Made by a program: the position numbers and the translations under genes. The notes beneath the pieces were generated by a model. The model ran no database searches, had not been told where the DNA came from, and saw only the letters and a program-made list of their open reading frames with translations. 64,000 nucleotides of DNA from Thalassobacillus sp043497085 (GTDB lineage Bacteria; Bacillota; Bacilli; Bacillales; Halobacillaceae). The stretch lies in assembly GCA_043497085.1 (NCBI GenBank), contig JBIEKI010000001.1. One strand, written 5' to 3'. Of the stretch, positions 8,357 to 15,960 are shown one piece after another. The first letter of the stretch is position 1. Every line of letters starts with the position of its first letter.

Positions 8357-8794
8357 ATGGAGGTACCATCACTCAAAGAGCTTCAATCGAAAGAAGATAT
8401 CTTAGAAGCTTACCCAGTAATAAAGCAGCTAAGAACTCACCTTGATGCCTCTACCTATTATCAATTAGTAGCGGAAGCCAAAGAAACAGACGGTTACCGT
8501 ATGTTTGCTTTATATGATGGAGAAAAGATTGTAGCAGTAGTAGGTTTCGAACCGATGACCACGCTTTATTATGGAAGGTTTATTTGGGTATGTGATTTAG
8601 TGACAGATGAAAATAGCCGTTCCAATGGCTATGGGAAAGTGTTGTTAGAGTTTGTTCATGACTGGGCAAAACAGAAGGGCTACGAAAGTGTGGCATTGTC
8701 TTCTGGATTGCAGCGTACAGACGCCCATCGTTTCTACGAAGAAAAAGTGGACTATGACAAAGTAAGCTATGTTTTTAAAAAAAGAATGAAGTAA
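8357..8794 (+). CDS. GNAT-family N-acetyltransferase
   Basis: 145 residues with the GNAT fold. The acetyl-CoA loop is in DLVTDENSRSNGYGKVLLEF, followed by a helix and the ALSSGLQRTDAHRFYEE strand. It transfers an acetyl group from acetyl-CoA to an unknown amine. AAAGGAG precedes the ATG. It starts a likely three-gene operon: two bases before the downstream reading frame comes the FAH-family gene and then a second GNAT, with no terminators between. Confidence 0.87.
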   Translation: MEVPSLKELQSKEDILEAYPVIKQLRTHLDASTYYQLVAEAKETDGYRMFALYDGEKIVAVVGFEPMTTLYYGRFIWVCDLVTDENSRSNGYGKVLLEFVHDWAKQKGYESVALSSGLQRTDAHRFYEEKVDYDKVSYVFKKRMK

Positions 8795-8805
8795 GGATGA
8801 TACCA

Positions 8806-9435
8806 ATGAACGAAATAAAGAACATTTATTGTGTAGGGCGTAATTATGTGAACCATGCTAAAGAGTTGAATAATGATGTGCCGACGAAACCACTTTTATT
8901 CTCTAAACCGAACCGGTCACTGGTAAAAGCTGATGGAGAAGAAATCATGCTTCCGGGAGGTAAGGGGGAGGTTCATTATGAGGCAGAGTTGGTAGTGCGT
9001 CTGGGCAGGCCTTATGAAAAAGGTATAAAGGTAAACGAAATTGTTGAAAGTATGGCGCTTGGACTTGATCTTACCTTGCGTGATGTCCAGAGTGAACTGA
9101 AGAAAAAAGGGCATCCATGGCTGATGGCAAAAGGCTTTCCAAACGCAGCAGTCATCAGTGACTTCATTACTTTTCCGGGAGAAGAGAAGTGTAAAGAAAA
9201 AGACTTTGCTCTCATGAAAAACGGAGAACAAGTGCAGCTGGGAAACATTAAGCAAATGATTTTTGACCTGCAAACACTGATTGATTACTGTGGTACACAT
9301 TTAGGCACAGGTGAAGGGGATATTATTTTCACTGGTACACCTGAAGGAGTAGGCCCAATTGTCGATGGCGATCACATGGAATTGGTGTGGGATGGAGAAA
9401 CCCTTGGTGAATGTAAATTTAGACAAGGTGAGTGA
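8806..9435 (+). CDS. Fumarylacetoacetate hydrolase (FAH) family enzyme
   Basis: About 209 residues, corresponding to the catalytic core of the FAH family. These metal-dependent hydrolases, isomerases or decarboxylases act on acylpyruvates and dienoates. The motifs are YCVGRNYVNHAKEL at the start, VHYEAELVVRLG with the acidic metal ligands, and GLDLTLRDVQ and TGTPEGVGPI further on. ATG 8806 is preferred over 8797 because AAGGA then lies eight bases upstream. The substrate is unknown; neighbours are two acetyltransferases, not an aromatic-degradation set. B. subtilis YisK is a longer relative. Confidence 0.88.
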   Translation: MNEIKNIYCVGRNYVNHAKELNNDVPTKPLLFSKPNRSLVKADGEEIMLPGGKGEVHYEAELVVRLGRPYEKGIKVNEIVESMALGLDLTLRDVQSELKKKGHPWLMAKGFPNAAVISDFITFPGEEKCKEKDFALMKNGEQVQLGNIKQMIFDLQTLIDYCGTHLGTGEGDIIFTGTPEGVGPIVDGDHMELVWDGETLGECKFRQGE

Positions 9436-9942
9436 ATGACAATCATGAATATAAGACATATTGATATAGCTGATACTGAGAAATTCCGTGCGCTGATCCA
9501 GCAAGTGGAAGCCGAGTCGAATTTTATGCTTTATGAATCCGGTGAAAGAGATATAAGTATTGAACGCCAAAAAACGATGATTGAAAGTATCCAGGATCAG
9601 GAGAATGCAGCTATCTTTCTGGCGGACTTGGACGGGGATCTCGCAGGATACTTGATCGCTGTGGGCGGGAAAGCTAAACGAATAAAGCATTCTGTCTATT
9701 TAGTGATTGGTATCCTTGCTGATTTCCGTGGCAAGAAGATCGGTACAAAACTTTTACAAGCGTTGGAAGCATGGGCACAAGAAAAAGGCATCCACCGCCT
9801 GGAGCTGACCGTAGTGACTGGTAATGCAGCGGGTCTTGGATTATATAAAAAAGCTGGATTTGAAGTGGAAGGCACCAAACGGGACTCCTTATTGATTGAT
9901 GGAAAGTATGTGAATGAGTATTATATGGCGAAGTTATTGTAA
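9436..9942 (+). CDS. GNAT-family N-acetyltransferase
   Basis: 168 residues. The acetyl-CoA site is in GILADFRGKKIGTKLLQALEAW, and the following ELTVVTGNAAGLGLYKKAGF is typical of RimI/YkkB-like acetyltransferases. The ATG follows the FAH-family stop directly (TGA-ATG), so translation is probably coupled. The function within the small operon is unknown. Confidence 0.88.
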   Translation: MTIMNIRHIDIADTEKFRALIQQVEAESNFMLYESGERDISIERQKTMIESIQDQENAAIFLADLDGDLAGYLIAVGGKAKRIKHSVYLVIGILADFRGKKIGTKLLQALEAWAQEKGIHRLELTVVTGNAAGLGLYKKAGFEVEGTKRDSLLIDGKYVNEYYMAKLL

Positions 9943-9965
9943 GAATATAAGCAGTCCTTCTATGC

Positions 9966-9994
9966 TTGACAGGAGAGCTGTTTTATTTTATGTT
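9966..9994 (+). promoter_or_regulatory. rbs operon promoter
   Basis: TTGACA (9966-9971), a 17-base spacer and TATGTT (9989-9994). The -10 box runs into the first operator, so a bound repressor would block RNA polymerase. Confidence 0.7.
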
Positions 9995-10018
9995 ATATGT
10001 AACCGGTTACATATAACA
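9991..10018. promoter_or_regulatory. rbs operator 1 / cre-like palindrome
   Basis: A perfect 28-base palindrome centred on TGTAACCGGTTACA. That core fits both a LacI-family (RbsR) operator and the CcpA cre consensus TGWAANCGNTNWCA. It covers the expected transcription start. Confidence 0.85.
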
Positions 10019-10038
10019 GTCGGTTTAATTTTAGCTAT

Positions 10039-10060
10039 ATCATGTAACCGGTTACATGAT
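10039..10060. promoter_or_regulatory. rbs operator 2 / cre-like palindrome
   Basis: A perfect 22-base palindrome with the same TGTAACCGGTTACA core, centred exactly 45 bases from operator 1 and just before the rbsR ribosome-binding site. Two sites allow looping or a downstream roadblock. Confidence 0.85.
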
Positions 10061-10076
10061 TTTGAGAGGTGCAGAA

Positions 10077-11066
10077 ATGGCAACTATTAGAGATGTGGCA
10101 AAACAAGCAGGAGTATCGGTAGCTACTGTTTCAAGGGTCATCAACAAACAGGAGCGTGTCAATCCCGATACGAAACAAAAGGTGCTTGATGCAATTGAAA
10201 AACTTAACTATAAACCGAATGACGTTGCTAGAAGCTTATATCAGAGAAAGTCGAAAATGATTGCTTTAATTGTACCTGACATCACTAACCCTTATTTCCC
10301 GGAGTTGGCACGTGCTGTAGAAGATGTCGCCAACCAATTGGATTACACATTTGTGTTATGCAATTCCGATGACAGTGAGCAAAAAGAACGACAATATATG
10401 CAGGTATTACGGCAAAAGCAGGTAGATGGCTTTATTGTCGTCACCAGCACACTAGCTTATGAACATATAAAAGATTTGAATGTCCCGGTAGTTGCACTTG
10501 ACCGTATCATTGATCGGAAAGTACCTGCAGTTACTGTAAATAATAAGGATGGAGCCAAAAAAGCCGTCCAGCATCTCATAGACATTGGCTGTGAAAGAAT
10601 CGCTCACATCTCAGGACCGGATAATGTAGATAATGCTATGCAAAGAAAGCAAGCTTATTTAGATGTAGTATCCCATCGTAAGTGGTTTGAACCGGGATTG
10701 GTTCAAAACGGGGGTTATCATATGAAGCAATCCGAACAAGCGATGACAAAACTATTAAAAGCTTATCCTGATATTGATGGAGTTTTTGCCGGAAATGACT
10801 TGATGGCGGTTGGTGCATTGAAGGCTCTGAAAAAATCAGGGAAAAAAGTACCCGATGATATTTCTGTTGTGGGGTTTGATGGTATCTCTCTTGGAGAATT
10901 GACTACCCCATCGATTACTACCGTTAAACAGCCAATCTATAAAATTGGTGAACGGGCAGCCCGAATGTTGATAGATAAAATAAATGACCCGACAACGGAA
11001 CAGGAAAATGTAGAATATGACGTTACCTTTATGGAGCGTGAATCCACCAGAAGAAAAGAGGGATGA
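10077..11066 (+). CDS. rbsR: Ribose operon repressor, LacI family
   Basis: About 329 residues. The N-terminal LacI helix-turn-helix ATIRDVAKQAGVSVATVSRV is followed by the hinge LNYKPNDVARSL and a periplasmic-binding-protein-like effector domain (PDITNPYFPELARAVED, CNSDDSEQKERQYMQVL). The start is the ATG at 10077 with GAGAGGTG upstream; the frame from 10056 would begin inside operator 2. It is the first gene of its own operon, so it is probably autoregulated through the two palindromes upstream. The effector should be ribose or a ribose phosphate. Confidence 0.93.
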   Translation: MATIRDVAKQAGVSVATVSRVINKQERVNPDTKQKVLDAIEKLNYKPNDVARSLYQRKSKMIALIVPDITNPYFPELARAVEDVANQLDYTFVLCNSDDSEQKERQYMQVLRQKQVDGFIVVTSTLAYEHIKDLNVPVVALDRIIDRKVPAVTVNNKDGAKKAVQHLIDIGCERIAHISGPDNVDNAMQRKQAYLDVVSHRKWFEPGLVQNGGYHMKQSEQAMTKLLKAYPDIDGVFAGNDLMAVGALKALKKSGKKVPDDISVVGFDGISLGELTTPSITTVKQPIYKIGERAARMLIDKINDPTTEQENVEYDVTFMERESTRRKEG

Positions 11067-11068
11067 TG

Positions 11069-11968
11069 ATGAAGAAGCCAAAAATCACTGTGATTGGGAG
11101 CATCAATATGGATTTGACGACTACCACCGATCGGATACCTGCTCAGGGAGAAACGTTGCATGGGCTGTCTTTTGCTACCTATCCGGGAGGGAAAGGATTC
11201 AATCAAGCAGTAGCAGCTGCTCGTAGTGGTGCAGACGTATCTATGGTAGGGGCAATTGGTGATGACAGCTTTGGACAAGAACTGTCACATATGCTGATGG
11301 AGGAACAAATTAACACTGTGGGTGTACGTTCCATAAAAGGCCTAGCTACTGGAACAGCCACCATTTTACTGACTGAAGGTGATAATCGGATTATCGTTGT
11401 GCCAGGTGCAAATGGAAAGGTAACAGCTGAACAGGTAGAAGAACAGAAAGAAACCATAGCAGAAAGCGATATGGTGCTTTTACAATTGGAGATTCCTATG
11501 GAAGCAGTTGAGAGAGCTGCGGAGATAGCTTATGAAGCTGGGGTGCCAATTATCCTTAACCCGGCTCCGGCACAACCATTAAGTAATCAATTATTAGAAA
11601 AGATAACTTACCTGACACCTAATGAAACAGAAATCTCAGAGATTGTCAGTGATGAAAATATACATCGGCTGCAGGATAAGTTGATCATTACTAAAGGGGA
11701 ACTGGGCGTCGTTTTCTACCAGGACGGCCATACCGTAAATATTCCAGCCTACCCGGTCGAAGCTGTAGATACAACTGGAGCTGGGGATACCTTTTGCGGA
11801 TTGTTGAGTACCCGCCTGGCTCAAGGGGACTCCTTAAGAGATGCTTGTAACTATGCTAATGCTGGCGCAGCATTATCGGTCATGAAGCCAGGAGCCCAAG
11901 GAGGTATGCCTGCCGATAGTGAAGTGACTCAATTTTTGAGGGATAGAGGAGGGGGAAGTGGAACATGA
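11069..11968 (+). CDS. rbsK: Ribokinase
   Basis: About 299 residues of the PfkB family. It phosphorylates ribose to ribose 5-phosphate with ATP in the cytosol. GSINMDLTTTTD and YPGGKGFNQAVAAARSGA bind the sugar, LNPAPAQPL is the switch region and DTTGAGDTFCG carries the anion hole and catalytic Asp. Three ATG codons overlap the rbsR stop; the third (11069) has GAGGG at the right distance. Translation is coupled to rbsR. Confidence 0.95.
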   Translation: MKKPKITVIGSINMDLTTTTDRIPAQGETLHGLSFATYPGGKGFNQAVAAARSGADVSMVGAIGDDSFGQELSHMLMEEQINTVGVRSIKGLATGTATILLTEGDNRIIVVPGANGKVTAEQVEEQKETIAESDMVLLQLEIPMEAVERAAEIAYEAGVPIILNPAPAQPLSNQLLEKITYLTPNETEISEIVSDENIHRLQDKLIITKGELGVVFYQDGHTVNIPAYPVEAVDTTGAGDTFCGLLSTRLAQGDSLRDACNYANAGAALSVMKPGAQGGMPADSEVTQFLRDRGGGSGT

Positions 11969-12360
11969 AAAAGCATGGTGTATTGAATAGTGAAATTGCT
12001 CAAGTTCTAGCGAACCTGGGTCATACAGATCAAGTAGTAATTGCTGATTGCGGACTGCCGATTCCATCTCATGTAAAAAAGATAGATGTAGCATTGACCT
12101 TGGGCCATCCTTCTTTTCAGGAAGTGCTGGACACCGTTTTAGAAGATATGGAAGTGGAAAAAATGACACTCGCTTCTGAAATCAAAGAATATAACCCTCA
12201 ACTCAACAAATATATAGAAGAGCAATATAGTTCGATTGAAAAGGGATACATATCCCACGAACAGTTGAAACAGGAAACCAGTCATGTAAGAGCTGTAATC
12301 AGGACAGGGGAGAACACACCTTATGCCAATGTCATCCTGCATGCTGGAGTGATTTTCTAA
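11965..12360 (+). CDS. rbsD: D-ribose pyranase (ribose mutarotase)
   Basis: 131 residues, full length. RbsD interconverts the pyranose and furanose forms of ribose so that ribokinase gets its substrate. The family start MKKHGVLNSEIAQVLANLGHTD includes the catalytic His at position 20, and the C-terminus RTGENTPYANVILHAGVIF is conserved. It overlaps the rbsK stop by ATGA. Confidence 0.95.
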   Translation: MKKHGVLNSEIAQVLANLGHTDQVVIADCGLPIPSHVKKIDVALTLGHPSFQEVLDTVLEDMEVEKMTLASEIKEYNPQLNKYIEEQYSSIEKGYISHEQLKQETSHVRAVIRTGENTPYANVILHAGVIF

Positions 12361-12379
12361 GAAAAAGGGGGGAGGAATT

Positions 12380-13873
12380 TTGGAACAATCCATCATTAAA
12401 CTTGAGGGTATCAAAAAATCTTTTGGACCTGTGGAAGTGTTGAAAGGAGTGGATTTCGAACTTCGAACTGGAGAAGTTCATGCACTGATGGGTGAGAATG
12501 GTGCAGGGAAATCGACTATGATCAAAGTTTTAACAGGGATTCATCCCAGGAATAATGGAGAGATCTATATTCGTGGAGAGAGAAAGACTTATACTAACCC
12601 CAAACAGGCAGAAAAAGACGGGATAGCGGTCATTCACCAGGAACTTAATATTATCCCGACATTGACAGTTGCTCAGAATATGTTTCTGGGAAAAGAACTG
12701 AAGTATGGTCGTACGGGTATTTTACGCTCAAAAGAAATGAAGCAAAAGACGATTGAGTATCTGGATAAGCTGGGTGTTTATATTGACCCTGATCAGGAAG
12801 CAGGAGAGTTGTCTGTCGGAAAGCAGCAAATGATTGAAATTGCAAGGGCGATTGCCACCGATGCAGAGGTGTTGATCATGGACGAGCCTACAGCAGCTTT
12901 GACAGACAAAGAAATCGAAGCTTTATTTAAGGTGATTGATAGTCTGAAGGAGCAGGGAGTAGGTATCGTATATATTTCTCATCGAATGGAAGAGATCTTC
13001 AAAATATGCGACCGCATTACCGTTTTGCGTGATGGAGAATATGTAGGGACGAGGGATGCTTCTACTACAGATTTAAATGAAATCGTCAAAATGATGGTAG
13101 GTCGTGATCTTGGGGAACAGTTTCCGCATCGTGAAAGAAGTGAAGGAGAAGTACTTTTACAGGTGAAAGATATATCTGCCCCTGGATATTTTGAGAATAT
13201 AAGTTTCGATGTTGCCCGTGGTGAAATTCTTGGCGTAGCTGGGCTGATGGGTGCGGGTCGTACAGAAATCATGGAAAGCCTTTTTGGAGCACGGAAGTTT
13301 AAAGGTGGAGAAGTCCGATTGGATGGAAAACCTATTAAAATCAAACACCCTGCGGATGCAATCAACAAAGGTATCGGCTTGATTACAGAAGATCGTAAAG
13401 GAAAAGGTCTTGTTCTAAACCAGACGATCAGGGAAAACATGGCGTTGACCAATTTGCCCCATGTCTCACAAAATAAAATCATCCAAAAAAAGAGAGAACA
13501 AGAATTGGTAGATCGATTGATGAAACGCCTCAATGTCAAAGCTACCGGACCTGAACAGACAGTTGGCTCATTAAGTGGCGGGAATCAGCAAAAAGTGGTA
13601 ATTGGCAAATGGTTGGGAATACAACCAAAATTATTGATTTTGGATGAACCTACGAGAGGCGTGGATATCGGAGCGAAAAAAGAAATCTATCATATTATGA
13701 ACGAGCTTACGAGCTTTGGAGTTGCTATCATCATGATTTCCTCTGAACTCCCTGAGGTCCTTGGGATGAGTGATCGGATCATGGTCATCCATGAAGGGAA
13801 AGTAGGAGCAATTCTTAACCGTGATGAAGCGGACCAAGAAAAAATCATGTACGCAGCAACAGGGGGGGAATGA
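12380..13873 (+). CDS. rbsA: Ribose ABC transporter, ATP-binding protein (two ABC domains)
   Basis: 497 residues with two tandem ABC domains, as expected for sugar CUT2 importers. In domain 1: Walker A GENGAGKST, signature LSVGKQQ, Walker B VLIMDEPTA. In domain 2: a degenerate Walker A (AGLMGAGRTE), signature LSGGNQQKV, Walker B LLILDEPTRGVD. The start codon is TTG at 12380, with GGGAGGA four bases upstream and no usable ATG. It works with RbsC and RbsB at the membrane. It lies 19 bases after rbsD. Confidence 0.95.
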   Translation: MEQSIIKLEGIKKSFGPVEVLKGVDFELRTGEVHALMGENGAGKSTMIKVLTGIHPRNNGEIYIRGERKTYTNPKQAEKDGIAVIHQELNIIPTLTVAQNMFLGKELKYGRTGILRSKEMKQKTIEYLDKLGVYIDPDQEAGELSVGKQQMIEIARAIATDAEVLIMDEPTAALTDKEIEALFKVIDSLKEQGVGIVYISHRMEEIFKICDRITVLRDGEYVGTRDASTTDLNEIVKMMVGRDLGEQFPHRERSEGEVLLQVKDISAPGYFENISFDVARGEILGVAGLMGAGRTEIMESLFGARKFKGGEVRLDGKPIKIKHPADAINKGIGLITEDRKGKGLVLNQTIRENMALTNLPHVSQNKIIQKKREQELVDRLMKRLNVKATGPEQTVGSLSGGNQQKVVIGKWLGIQPKLLILDEPTRGVDIGAKKEIYHIMNELTSFGVAIIMISSELPEVLGMSDRIMVIHEGKVGAILNRDEADQEKIMYAATGGE

Positions 13874-13876
13874 ACA

Positions 13877-14818
13877 ATGAAACATAAATCATTGGGCGAA
13901 TGGATGCAAACCTTAGGATCCATGATCGGTTTGTTATTGATCATCATCATTTTAAGTGTGATGAGTGACAATTTCTTGAGCCTGGGAAATATTTTGAACG
14001 TACTACGGCAAGTTTCTATCAATGCATTGATTGCATTTGGAATGACTTTTGTAATATTGACAGGTGGGATTGATTTATCTGTCGGATCCGTATTGGCGTT
14101 AGCCGGGGCACTGACAGCAGGAATGCTTGCCAGCGGTATGGATCCAGTAATGGCTGTATTGATTGGTCTGATTGCTGGTGCATTGATGGGAGCATTTAAT
14201 GGGTTGATCATCACAAAGGGTAAAGTAGCCCCGTTTATCGCTACATTGGCTACGATGACAATTTTTCGCGGGCTGACGTTAGTCTATACGGATGGCCGTC
14301 CGGTAACTGGTCTTTCCGACAGTTTTTTCTTTGAAATGATAGGAAAGGGTTATTTATTCGGTATTCCTTTTCCGGTTATCTTGATGGGAGCAGCTTTCAT
14401 TATATTGGTCTTTATTCTACGAAAAACGACTTTTGGACGAAAAGTATATGCCATTGGCGGCAATGAAAGCGCTTCTATTCTTTCGGGGATCAAATCGGAT
14501 CGTGTTAAGATCTGGGTTTATTCTCTAACAGGAATGTTATCAGCATTGGCAGGAATTATTCTGACCAGCCGTTTAAATTCTGCCCAGCCTAATGCCGGTT
14601 TCACTTATGAACTTGATGCTATCGCGGCCGTAGTATTAGGCGGAACCAGCCTTTCAGGAGGACGAGGCTGGCTGGTTGGAACATTGGTTGGTGCTTTAAT
14701 TATTGGTGTGTTAAACAATGGTTTGAATTTACTTAATGTATCTTCTTTCTATCAACAAGTGGTTAAGGGTGGAGTAATCTTGCTTGCAGTATTACTCGAC
14801 CGTAAAAAATCAGCTTAA
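13877..14818 (+). CDS. rbsC: Ribose ABC transporter, permease
   Basis: 313 residues, about eight to ten membrane segments, in the BPD_transp_2/AraH family. The conserved segments FGMTFVILTGGIDLSVGSV, KGKVAPFIATLATMTIFRG and VVLGGTSLSGGRG are present. It forms the transmembrane channel of the ribose importer. Three bases separate it from rbsA. Confidence 0.95.
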   Translation: MKHKSLGEWMQTLGSMIGLLLIIIILSVMSDNFLSLGNILNVLRQVSINALIAFGMTFVILTGGIDLSVGSVLALAGALTAGMLASGMDPVMAVLIGLIAGALMGAFNGLIITKGKVAPFIATLATMTIFRGLTLVYTDGRPVTGLSDSFFFEMIGKGYLFGIPFPVILMGAAFIILVFILRKTTFGRKVYAIGGNESASILSGIKSDRVKIWVYSLTGMLSALAGIILTSRLNSAQPNAGFTYELDAIAAVVLGGTSLSGGRGWLVGTLVGALIIGVLNNGLNLLNVSSFYQQVVKGGVILLAVLLDRKKSA

Positions 14819-14842
14819 TATTTTTAAAGGAGGAATTTAGAA

Positions 14843-15787
14843 ATGAGAAATTGGGTAAAACACGTAGCTCTTGGTGTACTAGCTTTAATGTTGCTGGTGG
14901 GTTGTTCTACAGAGCCACCTGGGTCTGATAGCAGTGAAGAAAGCGGGGGCTCTTCCGGTGAAGGAGAAAAGACTATTGGCTTCTCCGTTTCCACATTAAA
15001 TAACCCGTTTTTCGTCACCTTAAATGAAGGGATGGAAAAAGCAGCTGAGTCTGAAGGTGTGAAAGTACAGACAAAAGATGCACAGGACGATCCTTCCAAA
15101 CAGGTCAGTGATATTGAAGATATGATCCAGCAAAAAGTAGATGTGCTATTGGTCAATCCGACTGACTCTGCTGCTATTGTGAGTGCGATAGAGTCGGCTA
15201 ATGATGCTGGCATCCCTGTCATCACGGTTGACCGCCAGGCAGACGGAGGAGATATTGCCGCGCATATTGCTTCTGATAACGTTAAAGGTGGAGAAATGGC
15301 CGCCAATCACATTTTAGAGAAAATTGAAAGTGAAGGAAAAGTAGTAGAACTGCAGGGTATTCCTGGTTCGTCTGCTGCTCGCGAACGTGGAGAAGGTTTC
15401 CATAACATTGTAGATGAAGAAAGTGGAATAGAAGTAGTGGCTTCTCAACCGGCTGACTTTGACCGCTCTAAAGGGTTGACGGTTATGGAGAATATCATTC
15501 AGGGGAATCCTAAAATTGATGCTGTTTTCGCCCATAATGATCAGATGGCATTAGGCGCGATTGAAGCATTAGAAGCTGCTGGTATGAATGAAGATGTGGT
15601 TGTCGTAGGCTTCGATGCAATTGATGATGCTAAGGCAGCAATTGAAGAAGGCCGGATGGGAGCGACTGTGGCACAACAGCCAGATAAAATTGGTGAAAAA
15701 GGAATTGAAACTGCCCTTAGCGTGTTGAATGGGGAAGACGTAGAAGAGTTTATTCCTGTTGAACTGCAACTGGTTACAGGGGAATAA
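14843..15787 (+). CDS. rbsB: Ribose ABC transporter, substrate-binding lipoprotein
   Basis: 314 residues. A signal peptide with lipobox LLVGC near residue 21 anchors it outside the cell. It is followed by an acidic Ser/Glu/Gly-rich linker and a type I periplasmic-binding fold. TIGFSVSTLNNPFFVTLNEG, VDVLLVNPTDSAAI, AAHIASDNVKGG and FAHNDQMALGA are hallmark ribose-binding segments. AAAGGAGG precedes the ATG. It is last in the operon and is followed by a strong terminator. Confidence 0.95.
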   Translation: MRNWVKHVALGVLALMLLVGCSTEPPGSDSSEESGGSSGEGEKTIGFSVSTLNNPFFVTLNEGMEKAAESEGVKVQTKDAQDDPSKQVSDIEDMIQQKVDVLLVNPTDSAAIVSAIESANDAGIPVITVDRQADGGDIAAHIASDNVKGGEMAANHILEKIESEGKVVELQGIPGSSAARERGEGFHNIVDEESGIEVVASQPADFDRSKGLTVMENIIQGNPKIDAVFAHNDQMALGAIEALEAAGMNEDVVVVGFDAIDDAKAAIEEGRMGATVAQQPDKIGEKGIETALSVLNGEDVEEFIPVELQLVTGE

Positions 15788-15807
15788 AGAACCTTTCCAA
15801 ATGAACT

Positions 15808-15857
15808 TTAGACTGCCAAGAACCCGATAACCAGGGTTCCTGGCAGTTATTTTTTTA
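15808..15857 (+). terminator. rbs operon terminator
   Basis: A long stem (actgccaagaaccc / gggttcctggcagt) with an eight-base loop and a run of seven T. Confidence 0.9.
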
Positions 15858-15923
15858 CTAAGAATGAAGAAACTTAACAGTTGACGAAAATGCCCAGCCT
15901 GTTAGGAGATAATAGGTATCCAC

Positions 15924-15959
15924 AACAAAAAAACAAGCCCCAGTAACAACCGGGGCTCA
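15924..15959 (-). terminator. recQ terminator
   Basis: On the minus strand agccccgg...ctggggct is followed by TTGTTTTTTTG. Confidence 0.85.
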
Positions 15960-15960
15960 T

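Noticed and set aside
10937..11278. Open frame of 113 codons on the minus strand across rbsR/rbsK
   Set aside because: It is the shadow of two certain genes, with no ribosome-binding site and no recognisable protein.
13690..14214. 174-codon minus-strand frame inside rbsC
   Set aside because: Low-complexity Asn/Ile/Pro composition typical of the reverse of a membrane protein; overlaps a certain gene.
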